A DNA stretch of 64,000 nt, taken from VRUE01 sp963703335. Lineage in GTDB: Bacteria; Actinomycetota; Thermoleophilia; Solirubrobacterales; 70-9. The DNA is taken from positions 2,666,001 through 2,730,000 of the forward strand of contig OY969812.1 of the NCBI GenBank assembly GCA_963703335.1, written 5' to 3'. Numbering within the stretch: position 1 is the stretch's first letter; every line of letters begins with the position of its first letter. The notes under the pieces are model-generated. The model had not been told where the DNA came from. It was given only the letters and a program-made list of their open reading frames with translations, and made no database searches. Position numbers and translations under genes: made by a program. This document shows, one piece after another, positions 15,338 through 23,709 of this stretch.

Positions 15338-17493
15338 GGACGCTACTGGTCGACAACCACGACTCCTACACCTACAACGTCTTCCACCTGCTGGCGGGTG
15401 TCTCCGGCGAGGAGCCGATCGTGGTCGATAACGACGCGGTCTCCTGGCGGGCGCTGGAGCGCTGGGACTTCGACGCGATCGTGCTCTCGCCCGGGCCGGG
15501 GACGCCGCGGCGCTGGCACGACTTCGGCGTCTGCGACGACATCCTTCGCTTCAGCGAGATTCCGGTGCTCGGCATCTGCCTTGGCCACCAGGGCCTGGGC
15601 AAAATGCTCGACGGTGACGTGCACAGCGCCCCCGAGGCGATGCACGGCCGGCTCAGCCGCATCTTCCACGAAGGCGACGGCCTCTTCGACGGCATCCCGC
15701 AGGGCTTCCCGGTCGTCCGCTACCACTCGCTGGCGATTACAGGCATGGGCCCTGACGGCAACGTCTGCGCCTGGGCCGACGATGGCGTCGTGATGGGGAT
15801 CGAACACCGCAAACGGCCGCTGTGGGGCGTCCAGTTCCACCCCGAGTCGATCGCCACCGATCATGGCGCCAGGCTGGTCGAGAACTTCTACGCGCTGGCC
15901 CGCCAGCGCAAAGAGCAACCGGTGCGGGCGACCAAGCGCCCCGACGGCGCCCGCCCGCGCAATGCCCCTGCGGCGAAGCCGAGTACGTCCGATTCGTGCC
16001 TGCTCTTGCGCTCGATCCCCGGCGAGGCCTCGACCGAGGCGCTCTTCGAACGGCTCTTCGCCGCCGAGGAGCACGCCTTCTGGCTCGACAGCGCCGACGC
16101 ACCGACCCGGCTCGCGCAGAGCTCCTATCTCGGCACCAGCGCCGGCAGCGATCGCTGCGTGCTCGAGTACGACGTCGAAGCGGGAGCGGTGCAGGTTCAG
16201 CGGGCCGGCACGACTGTGACCGAACGCGGCTCGATCTTCGACCTGCTCGATCGCGAACTCGCCAAGCGCACAGTCCAGACCCCCGGCGACGCCGCGCCGA
16301 ACTTGCTCGGCGGCTTCGTCGGCTATCTCGGCTACGAGTGCAAGGCCGACTGCGGCTCGACCAACGTGCACAGCTCAGACGTGCCCGACGCGGTACTGAT
16401 GTTCGCCAACCGGCTCGTCGCCGTCGACCATGTCCAGCACTGCACCCACGTGCTGGCGATTTGCCCGGCCGGAGAGGAGTCCGAAGCGGAAGACTGGCTG
16501 GAAGAGGCAGAGCGGGTAGTCCGCGACCTGCTTGCCAACCCGCCCCAGCAGCCCAGCCTCGCCGACCCCGCCTTTGGTGAGCCCGCCGACACCCACGTGC
16601 GTTTCGACTGCGGCCGTGGCCGCGAGCAGTACCTGGCCGACATCCAGCGCTCGCAGGCCGAACTCGCCGCCGGGGAGTCCTACGAGGTTTGCCTCACCGA
16701 CCAGATCTCGACCGATGCGAGTCCCGACCCCTTCGACCTCTACCGCAACCTGCGCCGCAGCAACCCGGCTCCGTTTGCTGCTTACTTGAAGCTGGGCGAG
16801 GTCGCCGTGGTCAGCTCCTCGCCGGAGCGCTTCCTCTCGGTCGACCGCGAGCGCCGCGTCGAGGCGCGCCCGATCAAGGGGACGACGCCGCGCTCCGCCG
16901 ATCCCGCCGAGGACGCGGCACTGAATGCAGAGCTGACCAACGACGAAAAGACCTACGCCGAGCACCTGATGATCGTCGACCTGCTGCGCAATGACCTTGG
17001 AATCATCTGCGAGGTTGGCAGCGTCGCCGTCCCCGAGCTGATGGTGGTCGAGGACTACGCCACCGTGCACCAGCTGATCTCGACGGTCGAGGGCAGGCTT
17101 CCGGCCGACCGCAGCGCGGTCGAGTGCACCCGCGCCTGCTTCCCGGGTGGCTCGATGACCGGCGCGCCGAAGCTGCGCACGATGGAGATAATCGATGACA
17201 TTGAGGCCGAGGCTCGCGGCGTCTACTCGGGCGCGATCGGCTACTTCGGGCTCGACGGGGTGATGGACCTCAGCATCGTCATTCGCACGATCGTGATGCG
17301 GCCGGGACGGACGACTATCGGCGCGGGCGGCGCGATCGTCATGCAGTCCGACCCGGTCGACGAGTTCGACGAGATCCTGCTCAAGGCGAAAGCGCCGATG
17401 GCGGCGATCGCGCGCACGGTTACCGGCAGCGATTTGGCCGAGGCTTGGAGCGTCGAGCTGGAGCCGGCGCGGGCGGGCGCGGAGGCGGCGTGA
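15334..17493 (+). CDS. fused PabA-PabB aminodeoxychorismate synthase
   Basis: 719 residues. The N-terminal glutamine amidotransferase (1-190) has DNHDSYTYN, LSPGPGTP, the nucleophile Cys in GICLGHQ and the HPES His/Glu pair. The C-terminal chorismate-binding domain (about 290-700) has RPIKGTTPR, LLRNDLG and PGGSMTGAPK. The Lys of PIKGT is the ADC-synthase residue; anthranilate synthases have PIAGT, so the product is 4-amino-4-deoxychorismate. No pyridoxal lyase (pabC) is near, so folate is not the obvious purpose. Fused enzymes of this type open the 4-aminophenylalanine route of chloramphenicol and pristinamycin producers. Overlaps both neighbours. Confidence 0.93.
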   Translation: MRTLLVDNHDSYTYNVFHLLAGVSGEEPIVVDNDAVSWRALERWDFDAIVLSPGPGTPRRWHDFGVCDDILRFSEIPVLGICLGHQGLGKMLDGDVHSAPEAMHGRLSRIFHEGDGLFDGIPQGFPVVRYHSLAITGMGPDGNVCAWADDGVVMGIEHRKRPLWGVQFHPESIATDHGARLVENFYALARQRKEQPVRATKRPDGARPRNAPAAKPSTSDSCLLLRSIPGEASTEALFERLFAAEEHAFWLDSADAPTRLAQSSYLGTSAGSDRCVLEYDVEAGAVQVQRAGTTVTERGSIFDLLDRELAKRTVQTPGDAAPNLLGGFVGYLGYECKADCGSTNVHSSDVPDAVLMFANRLVAVDHVQHCTHVLAICPAGEESEAEDWLEEAERVVRDLLANPPQQPSLADPAFGEPADTHVRFDCGRGREQYLADIQRSQAELAAGESYEVCLTDQISTDASPDPFDLYRNLRRSNPAPFAAYLKLGEVAVVSSSPERFLSVDRERRVEARPIKGTTPRSADPAEDAALNAELTNDEKTYAEHLMIVDLLRNDLGIICEVGSVAVPELMVVEDYATVHQLISTVEGRLPADRSAVECTRACFPGGSMTGAPKLRTMEIIDDIEAEARGVYSGAIGYFGLDGVMDLSIVIRTIVMRPGRTTIGAGGAIVMQSDPVDEFDEILLKAKAPMAAIARTVTGSDLAEAWSVELEPARAGAEAA

Positions 17494-17990
17494 TGGAGGC
17501 GAAGGCTGGCGAGCCGGAAACCGCGGCGGCGTATCGGGTGCGCGAGGCGGCCGAGGCGGACGCAGCGGCGGTGGCTGCAGCGATCGGCGAGCTGTTGGTG
17601 GAGTTGAGCGGTGGCGGCCCAGCGGCCGCCGAGCTGGAAGAAGCGACGAAAGACCTGGTCAGGGATAGGGGGATGGGTGCCCTGCTGGTGGCGGAGGCGG
17701 GGGGCGAGGACGGCATTGTGGGGGTTCTCGCCGCCAGCTGGCAGCACGCGGTCCACGTTCCCGGTCGCTACGGAACGATCCAGGACCTCTGGGTGCATCC
17801 GGAGTGGCGCAGTAAGGCGATCGGGCGTGATCTCGTCGAGGCTTTTTGCGAGGTCGCTCGGAAAGAGGGTGCCAAGCGGATCGAAGTCGGCCTACCCCGC
17901 GAGGACTTCGAGCGGATTGAAGCGACCGAGGCCTTCTACCGCGCCAACGGCTTCGAGCACCTCGGTCCACGCATGCGGAGGAAGCTGTGA
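17493..17990 (+). CDS. GNAT-family acyltransferase
   Basis: 165 residues from the ATG whose A is the last base of the upstream stop. GNAT features: YRVREAAEADAAAVAAAI at the start, strand-4 and motif A region IQDLWVHPEWRSKAIGRDLVEAFC (a slightly altered R/QxxGxG/A), and the C-terminal EATEAFYRANGFEHLG. Normally acetyl-CoA dependent N-acetylation. In this operon it could protect an amine of the pathway intermediate, with the next gene removing the group. Since GNAT folds can also use aminoacyl-tRNA as donor, a tRNA-dependent transfer is an alternative (inference). Overlaps the next gene by GTGA. Confidence 0.85.
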   Translation: MEAKAGEPETAAAYRVREAAEADAAAVAAAIGELLVELSGGGPAAAELEEATKDLVRDRGMGALLVAEAGGEDGIVGVLAASWQHAVHVPGRYGTIQDLWVHPEWRSKAIGRDLVEAFCEVARKEGAKRIEVGLPREDFERIEATEAFYRANGFEHLGPRMRRKL

Positions 17991-19009
17991 GCGCGGAGCT
18001 TCTCTTGGTCGAGCAGCGCACCGCCGCGGCCGACGACAGCGCCCACTGGATCCTCGAAGGCGGGCGCATCTTGCCCGGCGTCGACGACAACCGCCGCATG
18101 GAGGAGCTGCGTGACGGCCTGCTGCGCAACGAGCGCGTCCGCACGGTCGCCGCTGACGCCGACAGCGAAGACGTCGAGCAGACGCTCAGCGTCCTGCACG
18201 ATCCCGACTACCTGGATGCGCTGGCCGTGGTCCCCTCTGAGCCCGTCGTGCTCCCGGAGATGACTCCGCCTGGCTTGCCGCCTGACATCCCAGTCAGCGC
18301 CGGTCTGGTCGAGGCGGCTCGCGAGGGGGTGCGCACAGCGATGACCGCGGCCGCGCGCCTAGCCGAGGGCGAGCGTTTTACCTACGCGCTCTGCCGGCCG
18401 CCCGGGCACCACGCGGGTCCTGCCTGGTTTGCCGGCTATTGCTACCTCAACTCCGCGGCTGCTGCTGTCCAGGTCCTGCGTAACGCGGGCGTGCGACCAG
18501 TCGGCATTCTCGACATCGACCTGCACTACCCCAACGGCACCTCCGCGATCGTCGCGCCGATGGAGGACGTCTACCTCTTTTCCGTGCACGCCTGGCCGGT
18601 CACCAACGTGGCTTCCGGCACGGCCGAACCGGCCAGCGACCGGGAGGTGGCGGTCGAGTACCACGTCGTCCCCAGGGTCGGCGAATACCTCGCAGGGGTG
18701 GGAGAACAGATCGACGAAGCGCGCGACGATCACGGCGTCGCAGTCTTGGTTGTCTCGCTCGGCTACGACATCATCGCCGGCGACCCACACGGGTCGTGGG
18801 ACTTCGAGCCCGGCATCTTCGGCGACATCGGCGCCTTGCTCGCTGGCGCCGGATTGCCCGTCTGCGTAGTGCAGGAGGGGGGCTACGCGCTCGACAGCCT
18901 CGCCGCCTGTAGCGAGGCCTTCGCCGCGGGCCTCCTCGGTCACCCTTATTCCTCCGCAGCTCCCCCTTCGCGGCGTGTGGCGGCAACGCAGAACGGAAAG
19001 CCGGCATGA
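17987..19009 (+). CDS. histone-deacetylase/acetylpolyamine-amidohydrolase family protein
   Basis: 340 residues, GTG start overlapping the GNAT stop. Deacetylase-fold motifs in order: CRPPGHHAG (the paired His), NSAAAAV, the zinc-binding DIDLHYPNGT, SVHAWP, and the second zinc Asp with SLGYDIIAGDPHG, then VQEGGY. The family hydrolyses N-acyl groups from lysine, polyamines or small molecules with Zn2+. Immediately following a GNAT, it suggests a protect/deprotect step in making the operon's amino acid, or quality control of a charged product (inference). Its TGA overlaps the ATG of the mutase gene. Confidence 0.88.
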   Translation: MSAELLLVEQRTAAADDSAHWILEGGRILPGVDDNRRMEELRDGLLRNERVRTVAADADSEDVEQTLSVLHDPDYLDALAVVPSEPVVLPEMTPPGLPPDIPVSAGLVEAAREGVRTAMTAAARLAEGERFTYALCRPPGHHAGPAWFAGYCYLNSAAAAVQVLRNAGVRPVGILDIDLHYPNGTSAIVAPMEDVYLFSVHAWPVTNVASGTAEPASDREVAVEYHVVPRVGEYLAGVGEQIDEARDDHGVAVLVVSLGYDIIAGDPHGSWDFEPGIFGDIGALLAGAGLPVCVVQEGGYALDSLAACSEAFAAGLLGHPYSSAAPPSRRVAATQNGKPA

Positions 19010-19317
19010 GCGATAACGGGCTCGGCAAATTCCGCGAGCGGCTCGACCCGATCGACGAGGAGATTGCCCGCCTGCTCGGCGAGCGCTTTCAGATCTGCCG
19101 CGAAGTCGCGGAGTACAAGAGCGAGCACGGCATCCCGATGATGCAGCCGGAGCGGGTCGCCGAGGTGCGCGCCCGCTACCTCGCCCGCGGCGCCACCGTG
19201 AACCTGCCGGAGGACTTCACCGCCGAGCTCTTCGAGCTTCTGATCGGCGCCACCTGCAAGCTCGAGGACGAGCTGATGGACGGTGCGGCCACGCCGGTTG
19301 AGGGAGGGGAGGGGTAG
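19006..19317 (+). CDS. chorismate-mutase-fold protein, probable aminodeoxychorismate mutase
   Basis: 103 residues, AroQ-type all-helical fold: FRERLDPIDEEIARLLGERFQI, then VAEYKSEHGIPMMQPERVAEV and ELLIGATCKLEDEL. The IPMMQPERV segment is what I associate with 4-amino-4-deoxychorismate mutases (PapB/CmlD type) rather than plain chorismate mutases. Coupled to an ADC synthase in the same operon, conversion of ADC to 4-amino-4-deoxyprephenate is the best reading. The third Pap enzyme (a prephenate-dehydrogenase-like PapC) and an aminotransferase are not in the window. Its TAG overlaps the GTG of the P450. Confidence 0.85.
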   Translation: MSDNGLGKFRERLDPIDEEIARLLGERFQICREVAEYKSEHGIPMMQPERVAEVRARYLARGATVNLPEDFTAELFELLIGATCKLEDELMDGAATPVEGGEG

Positions 19318-20621
19318 TGGCAAAGCTTCCTCCCGGCCCCCGCACCCCCCGCTTGTTGCAGTCGATTCGTTGGTCGCGAGAGCCGCTGCCGATGCTCGAG
19401 CAATGCCGCCAGCGCTACGGCGACACCTTCACCCTGCGCCTGCGCCACCTCGGCACCTGGGTCCTGCTCGCCGATCCCGAGGACGTCAAACGCGTCTTCT
19501 CCACCGACACCAACGACCTCGGGGTGGGCGTGCCGAACCTGGCCCTGAGGCCGGTGCTCGGCGCGCACTCGGTGATGCTGAGCGAGGAGCCAGAGCACAT
19601 GGTTCAGCGCAAGCTGATGCTGCCCCGCTTCCACGGCGAGCGGATGCGCGAGGACGCCGAGATGATGACCGAGCTGGCGCGGCGCGAAGTGCGGTCCTGG
19701 CCCGTCGGCGAGCCGTTCAGGCTCTGGCCGCGGATGCAGGCGCTCACCCAGGAGGTGGTGATGCGCGCCGTCTTCGGCGAGGACGGTGGGCGCCTGGACC
19801 ATCTTCGAACCCTCCTGACCAACTTGACCGCGGCGGTCAACGACGAAGGCCGCCTGCGCAAGCTCGCTCTGCTCGGCCCCCGCTGGCTTGAACGCAGCCG
19901 CGGCTGGCGGGAAGCGATGGCGCCGGTTGAAGAGGCGGTGCTGGCGGAGGCCCGGAGCCGCCGCGCCGAAGGGGAGAACGGGCGGCGCGACGCCGTCTCG
20001 ATCCTGGTCGACGCGCGCCACGAGGACGGTTCGCCGCTGAGTGAGAAGGAGCTGCGCGACGAACTGCTGACGCTGCTAACCGATGGTCCGACTTCTAGCT
20101 CGCTGGCCTGGGTCTTCGAGCGACTCCTCCGCCACCCCGAGAAGCTGGCGCGGCTGCAGGAGGAACTCAACGCTGGGGAGGGGGAGTCCTACCTCGACGC
20201 GGTGATCAAGGAGACCCTGCGCCTCAGGCCGCCGGTCTCGGTCGTCGTCAGGCGCCTGCTGAAGCCGGCGACGCTCGGCGGCTACGACCTTCCTACCGGC
20301 ACGCTGATCGCGCCCTGCGTCTACCTGATCCACCATCGCGAGGACGTCTACGACCGCCCGGGTGAGTTCATTCCCGAGCGCTTCCTCGAGCAGCGCGCGG
20401 CGGTGCCGACCTGGATCCCCTTCGGCGGCGGTGCCCGCCGCTGCCTCGCGGCCAGCTACGCCGAACAGGAGATGAAGCGCGTGCTGCGCACCGTGCTCGC
20501 GGAGGTCGAGCTGGAACCGGTCGAGTCGGGCTCGGAGCGGGTGGCCCGAGGCGCGATCGCCTTCAGCCCCGCCCAGCACGGCCTCGTCGTCGCCAAACCC
20601 CGGAGCACTGTCCTCGCATGA
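19317..20621 (+). CDS. cytochrome P450
   Basis: 434 residues from a GTG inside the stop of the mutase gene. Proline-rich start LPPGPRTPRLLQ, ETLRLRPP (ExxR), and the heme loop FGGGARRCLA with the axial Cys. The I-helix oxygen-activation motif is DGPTSSS instead of the usual AGxxT, a possible difference in O2 handling. Soluble, no membrane anchor. In this operon it may hydroxylate the amino acid or a precursor (inference); P450s of this general sort are also common in actinobacteria, so the link rests on coupling to the mutase gene. Two palindromic repeats follow. Confidence 0.88.
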   Translation: MAKLPPGPRTPRLLQSIRWSREPLPMLEQCRQRYGDTFTLRLRHLGTWVLLADPEDVKRVFSTDTNDLGVGVPNLALRPVLGAHSVMLSEEPEHMVQRKLMLPRFHGERMREDAEMMTELARREVRSWPVGEPFRLWPRMQALTQEVVMRAVFGEDGGRLDHLRTLLTNLTAAVNDEGRLRKLALLGPRWLERSRGWREAMAPVEEAVLAEARSRRAEGENGRRDAVSILVDARHEDGSPLSEKELRDELLTLLTDGPTSSSLAWVFERLLRHPEKLARLQEELNAGEGESYLDAVIKETLRLRPPVSVVVRRLLKPATLGGYDLPTGTLIAPCVYLIHHREDVYDRPGEFIPERFLEQRAAVPTWIPFGGGARRCLAASYAEQEMKRVLRTVLAEVELEPVESGSERVARGAIAFSPAQHGLVVAKPRSTVLA

Positions 20622-20624
20622 GAG

Positions 20625-20667
20625 GTGCAACGCGTTACGTCTCTGGTGGAGCCACAAAACGTTGCAC
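20625..20667. repeat. 43-bp REP-like palindrome, copy 1
   Basis: GTGCAACG at the left and AAAACGTTGCAC at the right form an imperfect inverted repeat of exactly 43 bases, three bases after the P450 stop. The left arm is partly degraded (GCGTTACG instead of TTTT). Confidence 0.8.
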
Positions 20668-20696
20668 TGCTGGATGGACCGAACCCGCCGGGCAAG

Positions 20697-20739
20697 GTGC
20701 AACGTTTTTCGGTTCTGGGAGGGCCACAAAACGTTGCAC
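20697..20739. repeat. 43-bp REP-like palindrome, copy 2
   Basis: Best preserved copy: arms GTGCAACGTTTT and AAAACGTTGCAC, same orientation and length as copy 1, 72 bases further on. It sits just before the flavin monooxygenase start, so the two copies may form a terminator-like or mRNA-stabilising structure between P450 and monooxygenase. Confidence 0.85.
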
Positions 20740-20750
20740 TTGGGGGCGCT

Positions 20751-22073
20751 GTGGCTGATTACGACCTGATCGTCGTCGGCGCCGGCGCCAAGGCCGCCGG
20801 GATCGCCACCAAGGTTCACATCGCCAACAGCCTTGGTCTCGCCGAGCTCTCGATCCTGGTGATTGAGGGGACTGAGCACGCGGCTTCTTGGAAGGGGCGC
20901 AACGGGATGACCTCGGGCGAGGAGCCACTGGCGGTTACGCCGATCAAGGACATCGGCTTCCCGTACCAGAGCCACGTCGAGTTCGGCGAGGCGGGCGAGG
21001 CGATCGACGCGGCGCTGGCCCAGTTCACCTGGCAGCAATACATGATCAGCAGCCGCCGCTACGCCCGCTGGGTCGATGCCGGCTCGCCCCAGGTTCGCCA
21101 CCGCGACTACGGCGAGTACCTCGCCTGGGTGCTCTCGCGGGCGACGGAGGGTGTCGAGCACCTTGCCGCCCGCGTCACGGGGGTGACGCTCGACGAGGCC
21201 GGCGAGCGCTGGCTGGTTGAGTCCGAAGCAGACGGCGGCACCGCGCGCCATGCCGGTGGCGCCCTGGTTCTGACCGGGCCCGGCATCCACCGCGCCTTCC
21301 CGCATGAGCCCGCGGTCGCCGACCGGGTTTTCCACTGCGACAGCAGGCGCGAGGAGTTTGCCCGCATCCCCGAGGACCGCCGCTGCGACGTGGCGATCGT
21401 CGGCGGTGGCGAGAGCGCCCTCAGCGCGACGATGTTTCTGCGCGGCCTGCGGCCGAACTGCCGCTACACGATCTACACGCCGATGCTGCCGATGAGTCGC
21501 GGCGAGAGCTTCCTCGAGAACCGAGTCTTCTCCAACCCAGACACGGTCGAATGGGAGGCGCTCGATCAGCAGACGCGGCGCGATTTCGTCAAGCACTCCG
21601 ACCGCGGCGTCTTCGACCCGCCGAGCCTGGCAGCGATCGCCTACGACGAGCGCTGCCGCTTCGTCACCGGCCGCGTCACCGACGTTGGCGCGGTCGAGGG
21701 CGGAGAGGGTGTGCGCCTCGAGTACGAGTCGCCGGAAGGGCAGACGCACAGCGACCACGACTACGTCGCCAACTGCACCGGCTTCGACCTGCTGGCGCAG
21801 CTGCGCACGCTCTTCCCAGCCACGGTGCGCGAGGAGATCGAGCGCCGTAGCGGCCCGATTTGGGACCGGCCAGCGGGCAGCGAGGTGCCGATCGGCCGCA
21901 ACCTGGAGCTGAAGGGGATGCAGCCCCGCCTCCACATCCCCGGCCTCGCCGGCCTCAGCCAGGGCCCGGGTTTCGCCAACCTGGGCGCGCTGGGCCTGCT
22001 CTCCAACCGGGTGCTGCAACCGCTAATGGTTGCAAACAGTCAATTAGTTGACACTTATAAATCAGTCGCATAG
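20751..22073 (+). CDS. N-hydroxylating-type flavin monooxygenase (IucD/PvdA/SidA-like) with a terminal TTA codon
   Basis: 440 residues from the GTG at 20751, chosen because ADYDLIVVGAGAKAAG (FAD motif) begins there; an upstream frame would translate the palindromes. NADPH motif VAIVGGGESALSAT, then FLENRVFSNPDTVEW and ANCTGFD, the pattern of lysine/ornithine N-monooxygenases. It would hydroxylate a primary amine, possibly of the operon's amino acid. The last 20 codons are AT-rich and include an in-frame TTA at 22044-22046, ten codons before the stop, one of only three TTA codons outside the TTA-rich family. That could make its C-terminus dependent on the adjacent tRNA (inference). Confidence 0.85.
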   Translation: MADYDLIVVGAGAKAAGIATKVHIANSLGLAELSILVIEGTEHAASWKGRNGMTSGEEPLAVTPIKDIGFPYQSHVEFGEAGEAIDAALAQFTWQQYMISSRRYARWVDAGSPQVRHRDYGEYLAWVLSRATEGVEHLAARVTGVTLDEAGERWLVESEADGGTARHAGGALVLTGPGIHRAFPHEPAVADRVFHCDSRREEFARIPEDRRCDVAIVGGGESALSATMFLRGLRPNCRYTIYTPMLPMSRGESFLENRVFSNPDTVEWEALDQQTRRDFVKHSDRGVFDPPSLAAIAYDERCRFVTGRVTDVGAVEGGEGVRLEYESPEGQTHSDHDYVANCTGFDLLAQLRTLFPATVREEIERRSGPIWDRPAGSEVPIGRNLELKGMQPRLHIPGLAGLSQGPGFANLGALGLLSNRVLQPLMVANSQLVDTYKSVA

Positions 22074-22106
22074 GGTCGCGAAGATCCGAGGGGAAGGCAG
22101 GGGTGC

Positions 22107-23669
22107 ATGGAGACGCTGGGCCGCGTATCAAAGACCGTGCGGGCGGCGATCGGGTTGCTGACGATCGCGCTTTTCGCGACGGCTGCGCTGGCCGGCTGCG
22201 GGTCGGATGAGGGCAAAACCTCCGCGTACAAAGGCGAAAAGCCGAGCCTGACCGGATCCGGATACCCAGGCGTTGATGCGGCCAATACCCGCAACCCGAA
22301 AAGCACGATCGACAGCTCGAACGTGGGCGACCTCTCTGTGGTCTGGAGGGCGGGGATCCCGGGGACTGGCGCCTTCGGTCGGCATGCATCGACCCCGGTG
22401 ATCGACAAGGGGGTCATCTACTCGCAGGATCTGGCTTCGAATGTGCAGGCGCTCAGGCTTGACTCCGGCAAGGTGCTGTGGACGAGGACCTACGAAGAAC
22501 CGAGCTATGGGCCCAATGGGGTCACCGTCGCCGATGGCAAGGTATTCGGCGCCACGCCGACTGAAGCGTTCGCGCTGGAACAGAAGACTGGCCTAGAGAT
22601 CTGGTCCGTTCCGCTCACTCGCAACAAGCACGAGGGCATCAACATGGCGCCCGGCTACGGCGAAGGCAAGGTCTTCATCTCCACCTCCCTGGCCAACGCC
22701 GCCGAGTCATACGAAGGCGGCGGGGTAGGCGTGTTCTGGGCACTTGATGCGAAGACCGGCAAGAAACTGTGGCACTTCGACACCGTGCCTAGGAACCTCT
22801 GGGGCAATCCGAAAGTCAACTCCGGCGGCGGCGCTTGGTATCCGCCCGCCTCGGACGGCAAGGGCTCGATCTACTTTGGGGTCGGCAACCCGGCACCGTT
22901 CCCAGGTACCTCCAAAGACCCCTTCGGCTCGAGCCGTCCCGGCCCCAACCTCTACACCGACTCCCTGGTCAAGCTCAACGCCAAGAACGGCAAGCTCGAG
23001 TGGTACCACCAGGTGACGCCACACGACGTCTACGACTGGGACTTCCAGGGCCCGCCGATCCTGATGAAAGCAGGTGGCAGAGAAATCGTCGTCGCCGCCG
23101 GAAAGTCCGGAATCGTGCTCGCAACCGATCCGAAGAGCGGCAAGCTGATTTGGCAGACCTCGGTTGGCAAGCACAACGGACACGACGAAGATGGCCTGCT
23201 GGCGATGCTGGGAGAAGAGTCGAAGATCGACGCGCCGGCGACGGTCTACCCCGGCTCGATCGGCGGCGTGATCGCGCCGATGTCTACTGACGGCAAGCTG
23301 GTCTTCGCTCCCGTCGTCAACAGCCCGCAGAGGATCGTTTCGGGTGGCGAAAAACAGGAACCGGGTCCCGTTACCGGCGAAGTCGTCGCTCTCGACGCGG
23401 CGACGGGCAGGGTCGAATGGAAGAAAGAGCTGGGCAGCGCCGCCTTCGGCGGTACCACCGCGGTCAACGATCTTGTCTTTGCCACTGATGCCAAAGGGCT
23501 GGTCACGGCGTTCGCGGTCAAAACAGGCGAGGTCGTCTGGGAAGAGCAGCTGTCAGCCGGAACCAACACAGGCGTGATGGTCGAGGGCGACACGTTGATT
23601 GTTCCCGCTGGCATAGCAGGAGAAGTTGGGCAGAAATCGGAGATCGCCGGTTACCGGGTCGAGGAATAG
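22107..23669 (+). CDS. PQQ-type beta-propeller lipoprotein, copy 1
   Basis: 520 residues. Lipoprotein signal with lipobox ALAGC near residue 31. The mature part is a quinoprotein-like propeller: repeated W-motif blades such as LDSGKVLWTRTYEEPS, LDAKTGKKLWHFDTVP and LDAATGRVEWKKELGS, with DFQGPP and the conserved TRNPKSTIDSSNV start. Related to the propeller of PQQ alcohol dehydrogenases; without a cytochrome domain it may be an extracytoplasmic dehydrogenase or a binding scaffold. First of three tandem copies; 33 bases after the flavin monooxygenase. Confidence 0.88.
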   Translation: METLGRVSKTVRAAIGLLTIALFATAALAGCGSDEGKTSAYKGEKPSLTGSGYPGVDAANTRNPKSTIDSSNVGDLSVVWRAGIPGTGAFGRHASTPVIDKGVIYSQDLASNVQALRLDSGKVLWTRTYEEPSYGPNGVTVADGKVFGATPTEAFALEQKTGLEIWSVPLTRNKHEGINMAPGYGEGKVFISTSLANAAESYEGGGVGVFWALDAKTGKKLWHFDTVPRNLWGNPKVNSGGGAWYPPASDGKGSIYFGVGNPAPFPGTSKDPFGSSRPGPNLYTDSLVKLNAKNGKLEWYHQVTPHDVYDWDFQGPPILMKAGGREIVVAAGKSGIVLATDPKSGKLIWQTSVGKHNGHDEDGLLAMLGEESKIDAPATVYPGSIGGVIAPMSTDGKLVFAPVVNSPQRIVSGGEKQEPGPVTGEVVALDAATGRVEWKKELGSAAFGGTTAVNDLVFATDAKGLVTAFAVKTGEVVWEEQLSAGTNTGVMVEGDTLIVPAGIAGEVGQKSEIAGYRVEE

Positions 23670-23709
23670 CGGCTGTCGCTGGGATCAAAAGGAAAGGCAA
23701 GGGGTGCAA

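Noticed and set aside
15334..17493. Anthranilate synthase (TrpE-TrpG fusion)
   Set aside because: The active-site segment is PIKGT (ADC synthase) and not PIAGT, and no other trp gene is near.
20625..20750. Upstream extension of the flavin monooxygenase
   Set aside because: It would translate both palindromic repeats; the FAD motif begins right after the GTG at 20751.
20076..22019. 647-codon minus-strand open frame
   Set aside because: Antisense to P450 and flavin monooxygenase; no recognisable protein features.
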